Source: Hyperoplus lanceolatus (taxonomy: Eukaryota; Chordata; Actinopteri; Uranoscopiformes; Ammodytidae). From it: DNA of 64,000 bases. The notes under the pieces were generated by a model that was not told the origin of the DNA, did no database searches, and was given only the letters and a program-made list of their open reading frames with translations. The translations under genes were made by a program, and so were the position numbers. Of this stretch, positions 29,533-59,791 are shown piece by piece (positions within the stretch are counted from its first letter, which is position 1; each line of letters begins with the position of its first letter). The stretch covers positions 8,303,001-8,367,000 of the forward strand of contig CM049402.1 of assembly GCA_026929865.2 (NCBI GenBank). Direction: 5' to 3'.

Positions 29533-30860
29533 GTAGGGGAAGATAAGAGCCTATGTACACAAGCTGTTGGTTTTATTGCAGCAACATAACGCTCGGATAG
29601 CATTTTAAACACATTTTCAGGGAAAAGGGTTCTAGCTTCCAGCGCAGTCCTCCCTGCTGTGAAACAGAGCCTTGGTGCTGAAATGTGTCATTGGGCTCAA
29701 TTTCTCACCCAATTTCAACCGAACAGAGGAAGGCACTTGGTTGAAAGCGACAAGACCGACCAGGAGCAAGGGGTGAATGGGGAAAGCTACTGGCTTGGGG
29801 GACACTTTTTGATATGATAGCTCTTGTTAGTTTGGATCTTTAAAACAAAGCCAGGCGGCTAGAGCAAGGAGGCCCCATCCACATGTGACACTGCCTCTGT
29901 GTTAATGGTGTTAAACGGCCTCATGATAACACATGATAATGAGTCCAACATCAACATGTCAACTCAATTTGGCCTCCCTTAAAGGCTCTCTTTGACTCAA
30001 TCAATGCATGGCCTTCCATCTGGTTTCCACTGCTGTCTTCACATTAGACTATAGAGGGCAGTGATCAACAGCGCCCTATGACTGCCACCATGCACTTTTT
30101 TTTTACATGACATTTCTTTTTTCTCAGCAAATCTACCCCACTAATGCTGAAAAGTCAACAACGAAAAAAACTAAACGTGTGAAACAGGCTAATACAAGCC
30201 TCCAAAACATGAATCACGGAAAGTCACATCAGGTCAATAGCCGTGCTTGCTGTGCTGATCGTTCATTGTGCGGATAAATTGAACAGGGTATTTTACTTGA
30301 AATACCACCATTTTACAAATCATTTCCAATAAACATCAGCCAGGCAGAATTTCCAGCTCGTTAAAAATTTAATCCAATTAGAGTCCCGTTTAAAACTAAA
30401 GTTAACAGCTGATTATGGGTTGCAGCTGATTTCCTCTATAGCAGAAGCTTGTCTGGCTCGCAGTGTGTTTGACTGGGACATCCAGTAAACATCTGTCATG
30501 AGGCGTCCTTAAAGGGGGAGCACCACAGACACAGCAAGCCACTGATCTAGTGACCCGACAGTGCAGGCATTCACACATGCCCCCCGGTGCACCTGTGTGT
30601 GCGCTGCCATCGTCATGTTTAGGCCAATTTTGAGGACATTGTGCTCGTGAAGCGTTTATGAATCATTTATTCGCCATATCACAGTGGAGGGGCCTAGCTA
30701 CTAAGATGATGTGTTATCCCATTGGGTTTCAATAGCCCATTCATGAATCATTCATTAGTTCAGATTATAGATTATCCCCGCCTATATTCTTTTTCTTATT
30801 CATTTTTTGGGGGGCAGCAGCACTGGTCGGGATGCATAACGTTTATTCAAAATGACGTCC

Positions 30861-30963
<103 letters not shown>

Positions 30964-31399
30964 CTACTGTTTGTCTTCAAAACATACAAACAGTGCAAGC
31001 AAGGCAGCCGACTTCAATACGAAACCACCACACGTGGCATTTGTATTTGTGTTGAATTTCAGAGCCTATAAAGCGAATGGGTGAGCGCCTGAGCTTCAAA
31101 GAATTGGGGTTATTCATTTTTTTTCGCAGGAAATGGGGTAATCGATGGAGCAGCAGAGACGAATGAATGTAGGCTACGACAGCTGTCCCAAGGAGGCAGG
31201 GTATAGGCAGCTCTACTACACCGCATGTTCGGTGCGTTCTCTTTTTGGACTAAAAATGTCCGATAACGTCAAATCAAGGAAAGCGGGGCTATACAATAGC
31301 ATGTGTGAGTGTGAATAGAGCTGTCATGTGAATACATAAGAGAGACATCGCTCTCCATTCAAATACATACGGCAATAGCAAATGAATAGCATGATACAA

Positions 31400-32100
31400 A
31401 AAAAACGTTTTCACACCCTACCTCCGGAGCGTATGCGCCCAAACTGCGTCGCAGTGGGATCCTTTCTCGGCCGCTTATTTTGGACTGTAGATCAGAGATG
31501 TGTCTTTGCCCCGAAATGCAAACACTTTCCCTGCATGTTTCCCCCGCCCTCCCACCCTCCTGTACCCCGCCACCAGCAGCAGCAGCAGCAGCAGCAGCCC
31601 GGGCCTCCAGTAATAGGCTATAGCAGGTGGACGCGCCTCTCAATGATGGAGACAGCGCAACTCTCCTCTCCCCTGCCGCCGCCGCTCCATTTTTTCAATT
31701 ACGGAAGAATTCGTATTCCAGAAAAGGCGCTATAGTGCGGCCAGCATGTCCTATTTTGTCGCCTTCTTCTTGTCTCGGGACGAAGAGGGGCCGTCGCCTC
31801 TCAAAACTCCCCGATTCGCGGCGGGCACCCCCGTATCTCCTGTGCTCTACCTCCTATGAGATGCTTGATGTTGCCATTGTCACGGCGTATTTTTCCTTCC
31901 TTTTCCCTTTTTTTCTCTTTTTTCTTTTTTGCAGCTGGACCTCTCCCCCTGCTTGCGGCGCGCAGTCTCGTAGGCGCGCACTTTGCTGCCTTGCCTGCTC
32001 CCCCTCCGCCGATTCTTCTCGGTCCGACCTATGAGCGCGCACAGCCAGCCCGACGCAGGGGCACGCACTGCTGAGACGGACGCGCTGAGCAAATCAGGGA
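31400..32100. promoter_or_regulatory. CpG-rich island, candidate promoter / first exon region
   Basis: This is the only long stretch of positions 1-40000 with frequent CpG: GCGC and CCGCCGCCGC blocks, a (CAG)8-type tract at 31575-31597 and CT-rich runs with T-tracts. Vertebrate CpG islands usually mark promoters. Reading frames here are not recognisable proteins. By human gene order (NEXMIF 3' of ABCB7, same strand) it might be the nexmif promoter on the minus strand; this is inference only. Confidence 0.45.
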
Positions 32101-34546
32101 GCCCACTCCAAATAGGACTGTATCATAACAGGGGCAACTGCAATGACATGAATAATGAATACGCTACTCATGTATATGCCTATGCTGGGATGGATGATAG
32201 GCCCACTCATAGGCTAACACTTACCCGGACTGGAAGAAATATTTGGATAGACTCTGGTGAGTCGCTCTCTCTCCCAGTATGAACGGGGATGTGCAAACTG
32301 CAAGAAAGAGAATTGCAAATCAATGGGTAATCGATCGAACAATGGAATTTTCCCAACCCAACATGGGACTTTGTGGATGCGTAACTGTTAATTGTAAACG
32401 AGTCTTGTCACATTTTCTGAAGTTGCAGTGCACAGTTGTGTTGTAGGCTGTGAGAGCTCAGTGTGCAGGCTACCCCATGTTTGTCTGACAGTCAATAAAT
32501 TGATGACTCAATGTAGTGAGTGGAATCAAAATTGATCAACAACTATTCTGTTAATCAATTCATCCATTTTTTTCAAAAAAAATACACATTTCAAAGATAT
32601 AGTCACCTAATATGCAATATGTACTTTTCATGGTTTTCAAAATAGTTTTGACTGACTAGAGACTATTAGAATAAAAACAACCCTCTCTTTATTTCTCAAT
32701 CTCAACCTTCCTGAAAATCTGTGTTTCAAAACCCCAGTCAGATTTATCTCCCCTTATGACATCATAAGGGAATATGCCACTCCCCCTTACCAATCAAACT
32801 TAGCACCTCCTCCCCCAGTGATAAGCATGCCACCACATACCCCTGGCAGTTAGGTTCAGGTCCAATCAGAGCAGACTGGGCTTTTGGAAGGCAGGATGTG
32901 TTTCAGCAAAGGGTTAAAAGAGGAGATTCAGCCTTTGCACTGTGAGAAATGTACTTTACTTTACTTAATAAATGGTAACTTGATTGATTGATTGATTGCT
33001 CATAAACATTGAAAAACGTGTTTTTTCATCCTATTTAAAAGGAATTTTTATTGTTGGGTATTTCATTACCATCATTTCTCACACATTATGAACAAGTTCA
33101 CAACTACTTAAGTGATAAAATTGCTCCAGTTAGATTTTCTTGAGTAGTTTCAATTTGTCCAGGAATGTAAAACTGGTAGGCAAGGGGACTTTAAAAAACT
33201 TGAAATCCTTATTGTAAGGTGGTGAAATTACGAAACAACATGTTGATGTTATTACCAACATTATGATGTCAACACAACTTGCAGACATTTTTTTTTGTTA
33301 ATCAATACATTTGATTGTAAACCTCGAAACCAATTGTGGTCTTCATAAACAGAGAGAGCGCGAAAGAGAGAGAGAGAGAGAGAAATTACCTTAGAAATAG
33401 ATGAGAAGCATTTTTCTATTTTATAAGCAGTGCTTTCAAGTACAGGACCTTTGCTTTTGAGCTTAATAGTGACTCAGGAGTTCTATCCAATCTTCTTAAA
33501 ATACCCTTTTAGCAGCAGACAGTCATCATTGCAGATGTTTTAAAGTAGACACAATTTTTCTAACAGCTTCAGTAAATTGATAAGAAAACTGTCTGACAAG
33601 AGCAGAACATTTCCACGCTGGCATAATTACAGAACTTCTTCATGTCCTTACATTTAACAGAGGTAATCACTACAGCAGTGCGATGAATTTAAAATGATAT
33701 AACGGGCTGAACTACAGAAAAGTAACACTGACGATGGCAGCCATCAATCATCTGCATAGTCTAAACCATTGATAATCTGAGATAATGTCATACTCTCAAA
33801 GGCTGTCACATTTGTTGCCGCAAATGTTTACCAAGTTTCATGTCCAGCCAACTGAAGACAAAGGGAAAGGAACATCTGTGCCTGTATTCGTCTCCCATTA
33901 TTATAACTGTGGCATAATACGGCATTAAAAAGATATTAGAATTATCCTCAGCTATCAAGCAAAAAATACATCTCTTTAAAATGAAATAAAAAATATAATT
34001 AAAGAAAAGTATATCTAATCCTCACTGCTGCACACAAATGTATAACTTTGATTGATTTGAGTTTTAAAGGTCCAATAGCACTATTTTTCATTGACTAAAT
34101 TCACTTTTTCATCCAGTCCGTGCAAAAAAAAAATCATAAACTGATTTCACACTAAACATACTGTATCTTTGAAACGTAACTTTTTTTTATTTCAAGTTTA
34201 TTATTTTCTAGGATTTTTTTAAAACTGATCTGTGGCACTAATTACTCTCTGACACAAATGAGAAGAAAGAAGAAACAAAGAGTGACACATTGTTTGCACA
34301 TCCTGTGTTTCAGAGAAACAGTTCCCCTAGTGTGACGCCCGTGCAGCTGTCCATCACAGCTGGGAGCTTCACAGGTTCTGATTCTTTTCACACAGATGTG
34401 AGGGGATTTGGTTGAGTTTGGGCAGTGTTACTGTTGTGAATGTGTTATGGTTCATATACATGTTGTCCTTCCTTTTATTGTGAGACAAGAGTCCCCCACA
34501 CTACATTACTAACAATGTAAAGAAAGGATATTGCTTGTACTTTCTT
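32101..34546. other. non-coding, AT-rich; possible repeat fragment 32730-32900
   Basis: 32730-32900 (CCTTATGACATCATAAGGGA; CCAATCAGAGCAGACTGGGC) resembles a fish DNA-transposon fragment. The remainder is AT-rich with a GA tract at 33352-33382. Confidence 0.4.
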
Positions 34547-34781
34547 TACATTACATTACATTCCATTACATGTCATTTAGCAGACGCTTTTATCCAAAGC
34601 GACTTACAACTGGAGCACACATTCATACACCGATAGCAGCAGCTACCACGCAGGGTGCAAGCTACAGAGCAATTTGGGTTCAGTGTCTTCCCCAGGGACA
34701 CTTGTACATGTGGCGGGGAGACAGGGGATCGAACCACCGACTCTGCAGATGCGGCTCGACCACCCTACCCACTGAGCCCTA
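34547..34781 (-). mobile_element. tRNA-derived SINE with AATGT tail
   Basis: On the minus strand it has A box GGCTCAGTGGGTAGGGTGG and B box GGTTCGATCCC, then a body with GTCCCTGGGGAAGACACTG and AAGTCGCTTTGGATAAAAGC. It ends in AATGT repeats. The body is a well-known fish SINE tail (from memory). No clear target duplication seen. Confidence 0.82.
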
Positions 34782-36320
34782 CCCTTTATCATCCTCTCAA
34801 TTGTCTTTGAAAGTATAGAGGAAATATTTGTGGATATCTCTGTTAAAATGTTTTGGGGTGTTATGTTGTTTCTTAATAAGCAAATACTGAAACAAAGGCT
34901 TATTGCTTTATAAAAGGGTCAGTGCACACCAACTCTATTCAGCATTAGTTATTTGGTACTGTCTGCCGAGTTTAAGCCAAATGTTTCAAATGCAGCCACT
35001 TACTTCTGAAAAATAAACTCCCTGGAAATTGAAAAAAGATGATTGTGACAAAAGTGAGTCAAGTCTGAATTTCAAATAAAGTGAGGTTTCTTCAGGCCGA
35101 GCAGCGGGAAAGTGCATCTGAATGAAATGTGAAAAATGGGCAGATCCTTTCGTAACACAGTTTCAGGTTCAAATAAATCCACAGGAGGCGTCTGTGCCGT
35201 TCAAGCCCGTGTAAAATTAAAGTCTGTGAGGTGCTGAGAGCAGAATGTTAATGCTGAGATTTCAGGCTGTGACGCTCACCGGGTCGGACAGTCGGTGTGA
35301 AATATCCAATAAGATTATGACACTTCTAACCTGCATGCATCCATTTTTTTGTATTCGCATCACCGCGCCTGACCAAACAGTCGCAGGATAGGGGACATTT
35401 TCCCTGATTTGTTGGCTCTGTCTGCGGGTGTGGTGAGCTTGAGTAAAAAAAAAAAAAAGGCTCACATGCAGGTTCACACGGATTCATGTGAATCCATCTC
35501 ATAAGTCTTACAGGCCATAACAAACATGTAATATCCTCCTCACCATGTCCTTGGCCCTCAGGCATTTGATCCAGTTTTACAGTTTAAAGAGTTCTGGGAT
35601 ATTTGCCAAATCATACTCACACCCGGTACACCCATGCTCTTTCAAGGTTTAATGATAATTTAATTTCGATAAAAATGTATTACAATAGTGGGAATGGCTT
35701 TTTAAAAATCAAAAAATAGTGTAAGACATGAACACGAATTGTGATTTCAAATTGAACCCTCGAGAATATAGCCTCAAGTAGTTATTTCTCACCTCAAGAA
35801 GTCGTTTCTTTGACAGAGTGGAGAGACGGACAGTGACGATGATGTCATCCAGGCACAGACCCCAAGGTCGCTCTTACTGAAGTGAATAATGGAACAACTC
35901 CTGTGGGACTCTTTGACAGCAGCCACAGTGCTTTTTACTAAGACATGGGGACATTTAATCTCATGATATCACCAGCTCTGATTTCCGCCTTAGACAGAGA
36001 TATTGTGACTTTGCTGTCCAAAATCAGTCGATGAGCACACAATTTAAACACAGCAAGGCTTGTCTTTTTTCCCTTTTTAGTATTCTGCTTTTGAGAACTA
36101 CATGCTTCAAGTATTTCATATGCTGGTTGCATCCTACACACAGAAAACAAAGGTTTGTAGTAAAGGAGTGGAACATTTTTACAAACCAATCAGTACACTC
36201 TCACAAGACTTTTTCTGTAGTTACCTTATGGAACATAAACCATTTCACTTGTAATTGATTCAGTTTTTGTATTTGTTCTAAAAAGTAAGAATTCTCCCTA
36301 TGAACACATTGAACACATTT

Positions 36321-36522
36321 TACTATTATTATTTTTTTTTAAGATATTTTTTGGCATTTGTATGCTTTATTGATAGTGCAGAGAGACAGAGGTGAAATGG
36401 GGCAGCGATTCGAGTGACATGCAGAGAACGACCGCGGGCGGGAATCGAACCCGGGTCTGCTGCTGGGCCCGGCCCGGGGGGGGGGGGTTGACGCCCTACC
36501 AACTGAGCTAAGGGCGCCCCCC
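36321..36522 (-). mobile_element. tRNA-derived SINE with 9-bp target duplication
   Basis: On the minus strand it opens with a tRNA-like head: A box TTAGCTCAGTTGGTAGGG, B box GGTTCGATTCC. It then has a tRNA-unrelated body, CAATAAAGCATACAAATGCC, and an A-rich tail. AACACATTT borders both ends (36312-36320 and 36523-36531). Poly-C between the boxes and lack of a proper anticodon arm exclude a working tRNA. Confidence 0.88.
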
Positions 36523-37584
36523 AACACATTTAAATTCATGAGACATTCTTATGAAATGGTGTATCTGCAACAAGCACACTGTACATATTACACGTGTGGC
36601 CATGCTCTCCTCAGAAGTTGCATCATCTGCAGCAAAAGAGTGTACTTGCAGGGATGGGTAATACCACTACATCTGTGCTTATTGACATTAGAAGGCTGTG
36701 CACGTGCGCCGGTGCACGCGTGTGTGAATATTCATTCTCCTTTTGACCAGGAGCATTGATATAGTACACGGGGATTACGCATATAAATCTACACTCCCAC
36801 ACAAAACGGTGGAAATAACTACATCTCCTCCGAGGCCCCGATGCATATTCATCGAGGTGTAGACGCCCTTGGTCACACACTGGTTCCATTGTCTGCAGAT
36901 GGGAGAGAGCTGACTGTCTGGTGCAGGGGGATGGCCCTGAGTCTCTGCCTGCTGTGCTGTGTTATCATTATGAATAAGAACTCGGTGGACTTCAGCAACA
37001 GGCCACGGAAAGGTCGGCAGGGATTTGACGTGTGTGGCTCAACCCCTATTATCACCTGTGCACTCTCAACAGCTCTCTCATGGGAACCGGGGATGTAGCT
37101 CTTTGGGCATGTTTAGAAGATCTAGACCTTAAACCCATTACTGAAACACCACACAGGTCAGAATTAGCAACATATAGACTGAAAGAGTGCGCTCGGCAAG
37201 GAGATATTCTCCTATCTTCACATCGGTGGCATGTTCTTTGAAAATCTCTCCTTCAGCAGAAGAAGGTCGTGGTTTGAATTAGGAGCCGGCTGCGGTGCTG
37301 CGGTCCATATTAAGGACGTTATTAAAAGGCCTGCAGACTGCTGCATGGTAAACAAGGAGACAGCTTCCTCATTACCTCCTCAAGACATGCAGACAAACAG
37401 CTCCCAACGGCACTAATCACATGCACGTCGCCACAGAGAACAATTAAGGGTCATTGAACTAAAGATATTGCCATTCGGTTTTTTAAACATGAATAGCCAG
37501 AAAGATGTGTTAGTCCATCTCGTATTGCACAGTGTAACTTCAATACTTAAGAGCGGTATGTCCTTGACCGTGTACTGTATATCC

Positions 37585-37666
<82 letters not shown>
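37585..37666. repeat. (CA)n microsatellite, 82 bp
   Basis: Pure CA run about 2.5 kb past the abcb7 3' end. Confidence 0.97.
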
Positions 37667-37668
<2 letters not shown>

Positions 37669-38284
37669 GCTTTGCCTCAGCAGAGAAGGGGAGAAGCAAA
37701 ACATTTGGCTCTGTTGTATCTAAAGCTCTTTCACAGAACCCGTTCAGATCGCGGTCATTTATGTTCACTGAATAATTAGTGAATAACCTGTTAGGGGCAG
37801 CAGCTGAGCGTTGTTGGGAGTCGCTGATGAATAGTCTCATAAGCCCCTCCTAGGTTAGATTAGAAGGACGCCATTAACATCAACTCATCTGTCCAGACAT
37901 CTGACGCATGAAAGGAGAGCCATCCAACCAGTAATCATCGGGTTGCTCTCCTTTTAAGCAGGCCTTTATCAAAGCGTACTTTCATCTATAATGTGTGACT
38001 TCCTCAGGAGGTGGTATAGGCTCCACTATGCAGCAGCAGCAGCGGGTCAATGTCTGTCACATGTTTTTGTATTTTTATTGTCGGCATCAATTAGAATCAT
38101 GAGGAAAAAGGCCCTCAAAGAAAGAGAGGTCTAATGTATCCGGTCCCAAAAGGAGGATCGAGGGAGGTCTCCAGGGGCATCCACTGTCACTTCTGTCCGC
38201 CAGACAGTCAACACAGTGACATAGTGCAAGGATTCAAGGGACACCACATCAATAATCCATTAAATGCTTAATCTTAAACAATTT

Positions 38285-38480
38285 ACAACATATTAGGCTC
38301 ATTTTCAGGTTCAATTATGTAATTTGGGTTTCTACTAGAAAATGTTTAAATGGTGTAGTGTCCAAAAAAATCCTTTATATTTCTCTAAGTGGCATTGATG
38401 AATCTCCTCTTTTCAGCCTCTGTCTGAAACTTAATGTTGTGACATAGGGACGAAGGCGGGGACTGCTAACTTCAGTCACT
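38285..38480. repeat. fragment of dispersed fish repeat (probable)
   Basis: CAGGTTCAATTATGTAATTT, TTTCTACTAGAAAATGTTTA and CAGCCTCTGTCTGAAACTTA match a widespread fish element in my memory. There is no intact end in the window. Confidence 0.4.
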
Positions 38481-40031
38481 GGCAGGAACCATTTCGCATA
38501 CTTCTCCTTTAAATACGCAGTAATCTTTCCTGTTGGGGCATCTAAAAAATACTCAAAATATACAAAGTGAAAAAGGTAGTAGTTAAGCTAAGCTAACCAA
38601 CAGCTGTATGTAGAGTTGTATCAATATTCTTATCTTACATTCAGCGAAAGTAAAGCGAATAAAAGCAACCCTACTAAGAACAACCTCATAGAGACATTAT
38701 TAAACATTTATTTATCCATCTGCAATGTTCAGTCAACAAAGCGGGTCATCCCGATGTTCCCACAGCCCTATTTTCCTGAAATTGGTGATTAGGTCCAGGC
38801 ATCACAGCTGGGGGTAAGGGAAGAGGTTAGAATAGGAGTGAGACTGACACATTCACACACTGACATACTTTTCTGTATTATATAGTTATATAACGTAGAA
38901 ATGTGGGAATATAGGGCAGTGGAACACAAGACACGCTCTCCACAGTCAAAACAGCCTTCAATCCAATGAAACACGCTTTGCATTGTGTTTATAGTACAAT
39001 TGTCTTTTTATTTAATTTATTTATAGACACAACATTGTTCCAAGGTTCCTAATAAAACACATCACATCCAAACAGCCCTCGGAAAATGAGGACACACGTG
39101 TACATGTACTGTCAGCGTTGTTTAAATATCAACATTTACATGGTATCCTCAAGAGGAAGTCTATCTTCTGATCAAACAATCCAAAAAGCTGTCTCAGAAC
39201 AGTTAACAATCAGATTAATAACATTTCATTAGAGGAGGCTGGTCAACCAAAGCTGAATGTTATAACTGATAAAGATATGACTGGAAAATGTTCCCAGAGG
39301 AGGCTTTGAAAATGTTGCCGAGCAAATGTGGCTCCAGTAGTGGTGAAAACCATTCATGATTTATCCGAGTGTTATATTTACATGAATGTGACATACTGTA
39401 TACTGTAAGTGAGTCCAAACATCCGCGTTATGTCGGGATTGGTCAAGAAGACTTGATTATCTGCCAAATGTGATATTTTTAGAACGCGCATGGAGAAAAA
39501 ATATCATCGCAAATGTGCATTATCCCATTAAAGTACGTGCTTTATTTAAGATGTTCCTCTAACGATATACTGCAAAATTACACAAACTGCAAAACAATCT
39601 GTCACTCAGTGTTTGAACTGTGATGCTGAAGCACAGAAAAATTATTATTATAAAATATTATTATGTGCACATCCTTGATACATTAAAAAAACTATTGGTT
39701 CTGTTTATTTTCAAAATTATTAAAACAATTAAATCGATACAAATTTTGCGTCAACAAACACCAAGGCATATGGAAGTAATTATGTGTACTCTCATCCATT
39801 TCCAGTGCAATTGAAAATGTCAATAAACCTGATGTCAAAACTGAGGAGGAGGAGGGGCAACCATGTTGACTAACAGATGTCTTACACACACGTATGCGAC
39901 ATACAAGGTCTCTTATGCTTGGCTTCAGCTGAAGCAACTGGCATAGAAGCTCCATCTCTGGACACCAGCCAGTGCTAAACACACTTGCTCCCTGTTCTGC
40001 TTCTCCTCCTTCACTATGGTGAGCGGTGGCC

Positions 40032-40037
40032 TTTATT
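40032..40037 (-). terminator. candidate abcb7 poly(A) signal AATAAA
   Basis: On the minus strand AATAAA occurs 157 bases after the abcb7 stop (plus strand TTTATT). It is a plausible cleavage signal with a short 3' UTR; further AATAAA sites occur farther down, so the real end is not fixed by sequence alone. Confidence 0.4.
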
Positions 40038-40193
40038 CACATTAGTAGGAGGAGATAGTCACATGAGGTGGGGGGCTTGGCTGGAGTGGGAGTAGGTAGT
40101 GGGGATGTGTCCCTACCCTGCTCCCTCCCCTTTACTGATTCCAGGGTACGCCATCTGTGAAGGGATGGCGAGACATGTCTGTGGCAGCTTCTC

Positions 40194-57609
<17,416 letters not shown>

Positions 57610-57862
57610 CTGGGAACGCAGGGAGGGGGGGGGGGGAGCATTCAGAAAAGAAGAGGAGAAAAAAAAAGAAAAGAAGAGGGAACATTTTCAAATAGCCTAT
57701 TAGACAAACATATGCTCAATGTAGTCCAATGCCACTTTTCAATTATGCTGAGGTTCCTCTTTATGCAAGTGCTTAGAAAGATGAATGTCCACTATTGTTA
57801 GGCAGCACTATTATCCAACATTACCTCTTCAGGTGTCTTAAAAAGGGATATACTGTATATGC

Positions 57863-57975
<113 letters not shown>

Positions 57976-58238
57976 CCTAACTGGCTGTGCTGGTGAGGTG
58001 GCTGGTGCTTCTTGCTAATGGCTTTGGAATGGTTATAAGGGCTAATTAAAAGCACAGGGACAGATGTGTGACTCAGACTAGGCTGTCCGCTGTGCATTAG
58101 GACGACCAGAGAACACAGCAGCACACTGCGAAGCAATTTCATTTGAAACCCATTTGATTTGAACCCTTCTACCTCCTTACACACGAGTGGGCTTTTTTTC
58201 CAACCGTTTGTCATTTATATACACCTTTTTGTTCCTTT

Positions 58239-58602
58239 TAGAACTGCAACGATTAATCGATGAATCGATTATTAAAATAATCGCCAACTATTTTGATAAT
58301 CGATTAATCGTTTCGAGTCATTTTTGAATAAAAAATTTCCAAATTCTCTGATTTCAGCTTCTCAAATGTGAATATTTTCTGGTTTCTTTAATCCTATTAC
58401 GACAGTAAACTGAAATATCTGTGTGTTTTGGACATAACAATACATTTGAGGACGTCAACATGGGCTTTGGAAAATGAATCAACATTTTTCACCATTTTCT
58501 GACATTTTACGGACCAAAACACTAATCCATTAATAATCGATTAATCGAGAAAATAATCGACAGATTAATCGATTATCAAAATAATCGTTAGTTGCAGTCC
58601 TA
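58239..58602. mobile_element. hAT-type non-autonomous element, 8-bp target duplication
   Basis: A 364-bp element with inverted ends (TAGAACTGCAAC and GTTGCAGTCCTA) and repeated GATTAATCGATTAT blocks near both ends. It is bordered on both sides by GTTCCTTT (58231-58238 and 58603-58610), an 8-bp target duplication as made by hAT transposases. It has no coding capacity. It matches an abundant teleost repeat from memory. Confidence 0.85.
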
Positions 58603-59131
58603 GTTCCTTTACTTCATTGATATACTAATAAGAATAATAGTAACAGCAATTATAGAAACAGTAGAGAATTAAATAATTTAACCTGTGTCGACCATGCTAA
58701 TGTGAAAGGACACCTTAATAATTGACCATTTACCCTGAAAAAGCCAGATCTCTTGGGTATTATACTCAGACAATAGAGGTCCTTTGAGTCCCTCAAGGAA
58801 AAAACAATATATTTGCTACCAAGACAACAGAGAACAACATAAAAATAGCCCGAGCCTATTACGACAGGGCCATAACATGTCCTTGATTTTACCACTAATA
58901 CATGATAATGATTATATGTTCTCTTTCAATCCACAACTGGAGATTAAATCAGCACCATTGGCGCTTTTCCACCGCACATGTAGCTCGACTCGACTCGACT
59001 CAACTCAACTTGGTTTGGTAGCAGCACGGGTCGTTTTCCACCGCAAATAGTACCTGCTGAATGTGGGCGGGGTCGTCGTAAGGGGCTGAAAGCCTACTCC
59101 GGAGCAAAGTAGAAATTACGAGCAGTTGTTA

Positions 59132-59788
59132 GGCACGTATCCACCTAACCATTCCCCCCGCCTTTTTCAAAAAACACGGATGCAAAAATGTTTAAGAAAT
59201 AGCCCCCTTGTATCTGTTTGCTAAAGAAGTTCAGAAGTTTTAATATTGCGGTGGGACGGCGCCACTTTTTAAAAGGGCCATGGTGTCCCGATGTGTGACT
59301 CTGCCTTACACAAAGAAGACTGAAGGGATGCGTTTCACCTCATACCCTAAACTGCACGAAAATAGTGACAATGATCAGAAAGAGGAGAGAGCCTGTTTGT
59401 GGGAGCATTAGGTGAACACTTGATTCGCTGTTTTCATATCTCCTACATCGTGTCCACTCAGCCTACATATTTTATCCGTGTGTTTTGCAGGAGGAGCGAT
59501 AACTCCTCATCCAAACAGAGGATGGTGGAAAGTATTCTCTGTTTCATAAGACTACTCATATTAAAATGTAACGATTTAAATAGAAAACAGCAAACCTAAA
59601 CAGTTAAACCAGTATTGATAGGTCTGACTGACAGGTGACGATCTGCTTTTTTTTCCTCTGATCACACGCTCTCTCCCAGCTCATAAAACGCTTGAAAAAG
59701 CGGTCGAAAAACGCTTGAAAAAGCGGTCGAAAACGCTCAGTAGACACACTCCCGAGCGCACAGCCAGCGTTTAACGCTGGCAAAAGCG
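59132..59788. mobile_element. element B copy 1, mosaic with element A sequence
   Basis: The left end GGCACGTATCCACCTAAC is a diverged form of the B terminal repeat, preceded by TTA. From about 59165 to 59305 it carries a stretch matching element A (ACGGATG..AAATGTTTAAG to GATGTGTGACTCTGCC; compare 60610-60720). From about 59310 on it matches element B copy 2. The right terminal repeat is lost at the junction GCGTTA. Confidence 0.72.
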
Positions 59789-59791
59789 TTA

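Larger units (their letters stand above)
26366..30860. other. non-coding apart from listed repeats
   Basis: A short duplication at 27862-27896 (GAGGCCCACCCAGATC twice). 28980-29230 holds a remnant shared with 21490-21570. No exon recognised. Confidence 0.45.
34782..40031. other. non-coding downstream of abcb7, apart from listed repeats
   Basis: No exon seen outside the SINE at 36321-36522, the CA tract and the repeat fragment at 38285-38480. The abcb7 3' UTR could extend into the right edge of this stretch. Confidence 0.45.

Noticed and set aside
31575..31600. CAG tract as a polyglutamine coding exon
   Set aside because: Surrounding frames do not resemble any protein and lack splice-supported extension; a CpG-island simple repeat is the simpler reading.
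36427..36516. Possible tRNA gene
   Set aside because: A and B boxes are present but the anticodon region is replaced by a poly-C stretch, and a SINE body plus target duplication surround it.
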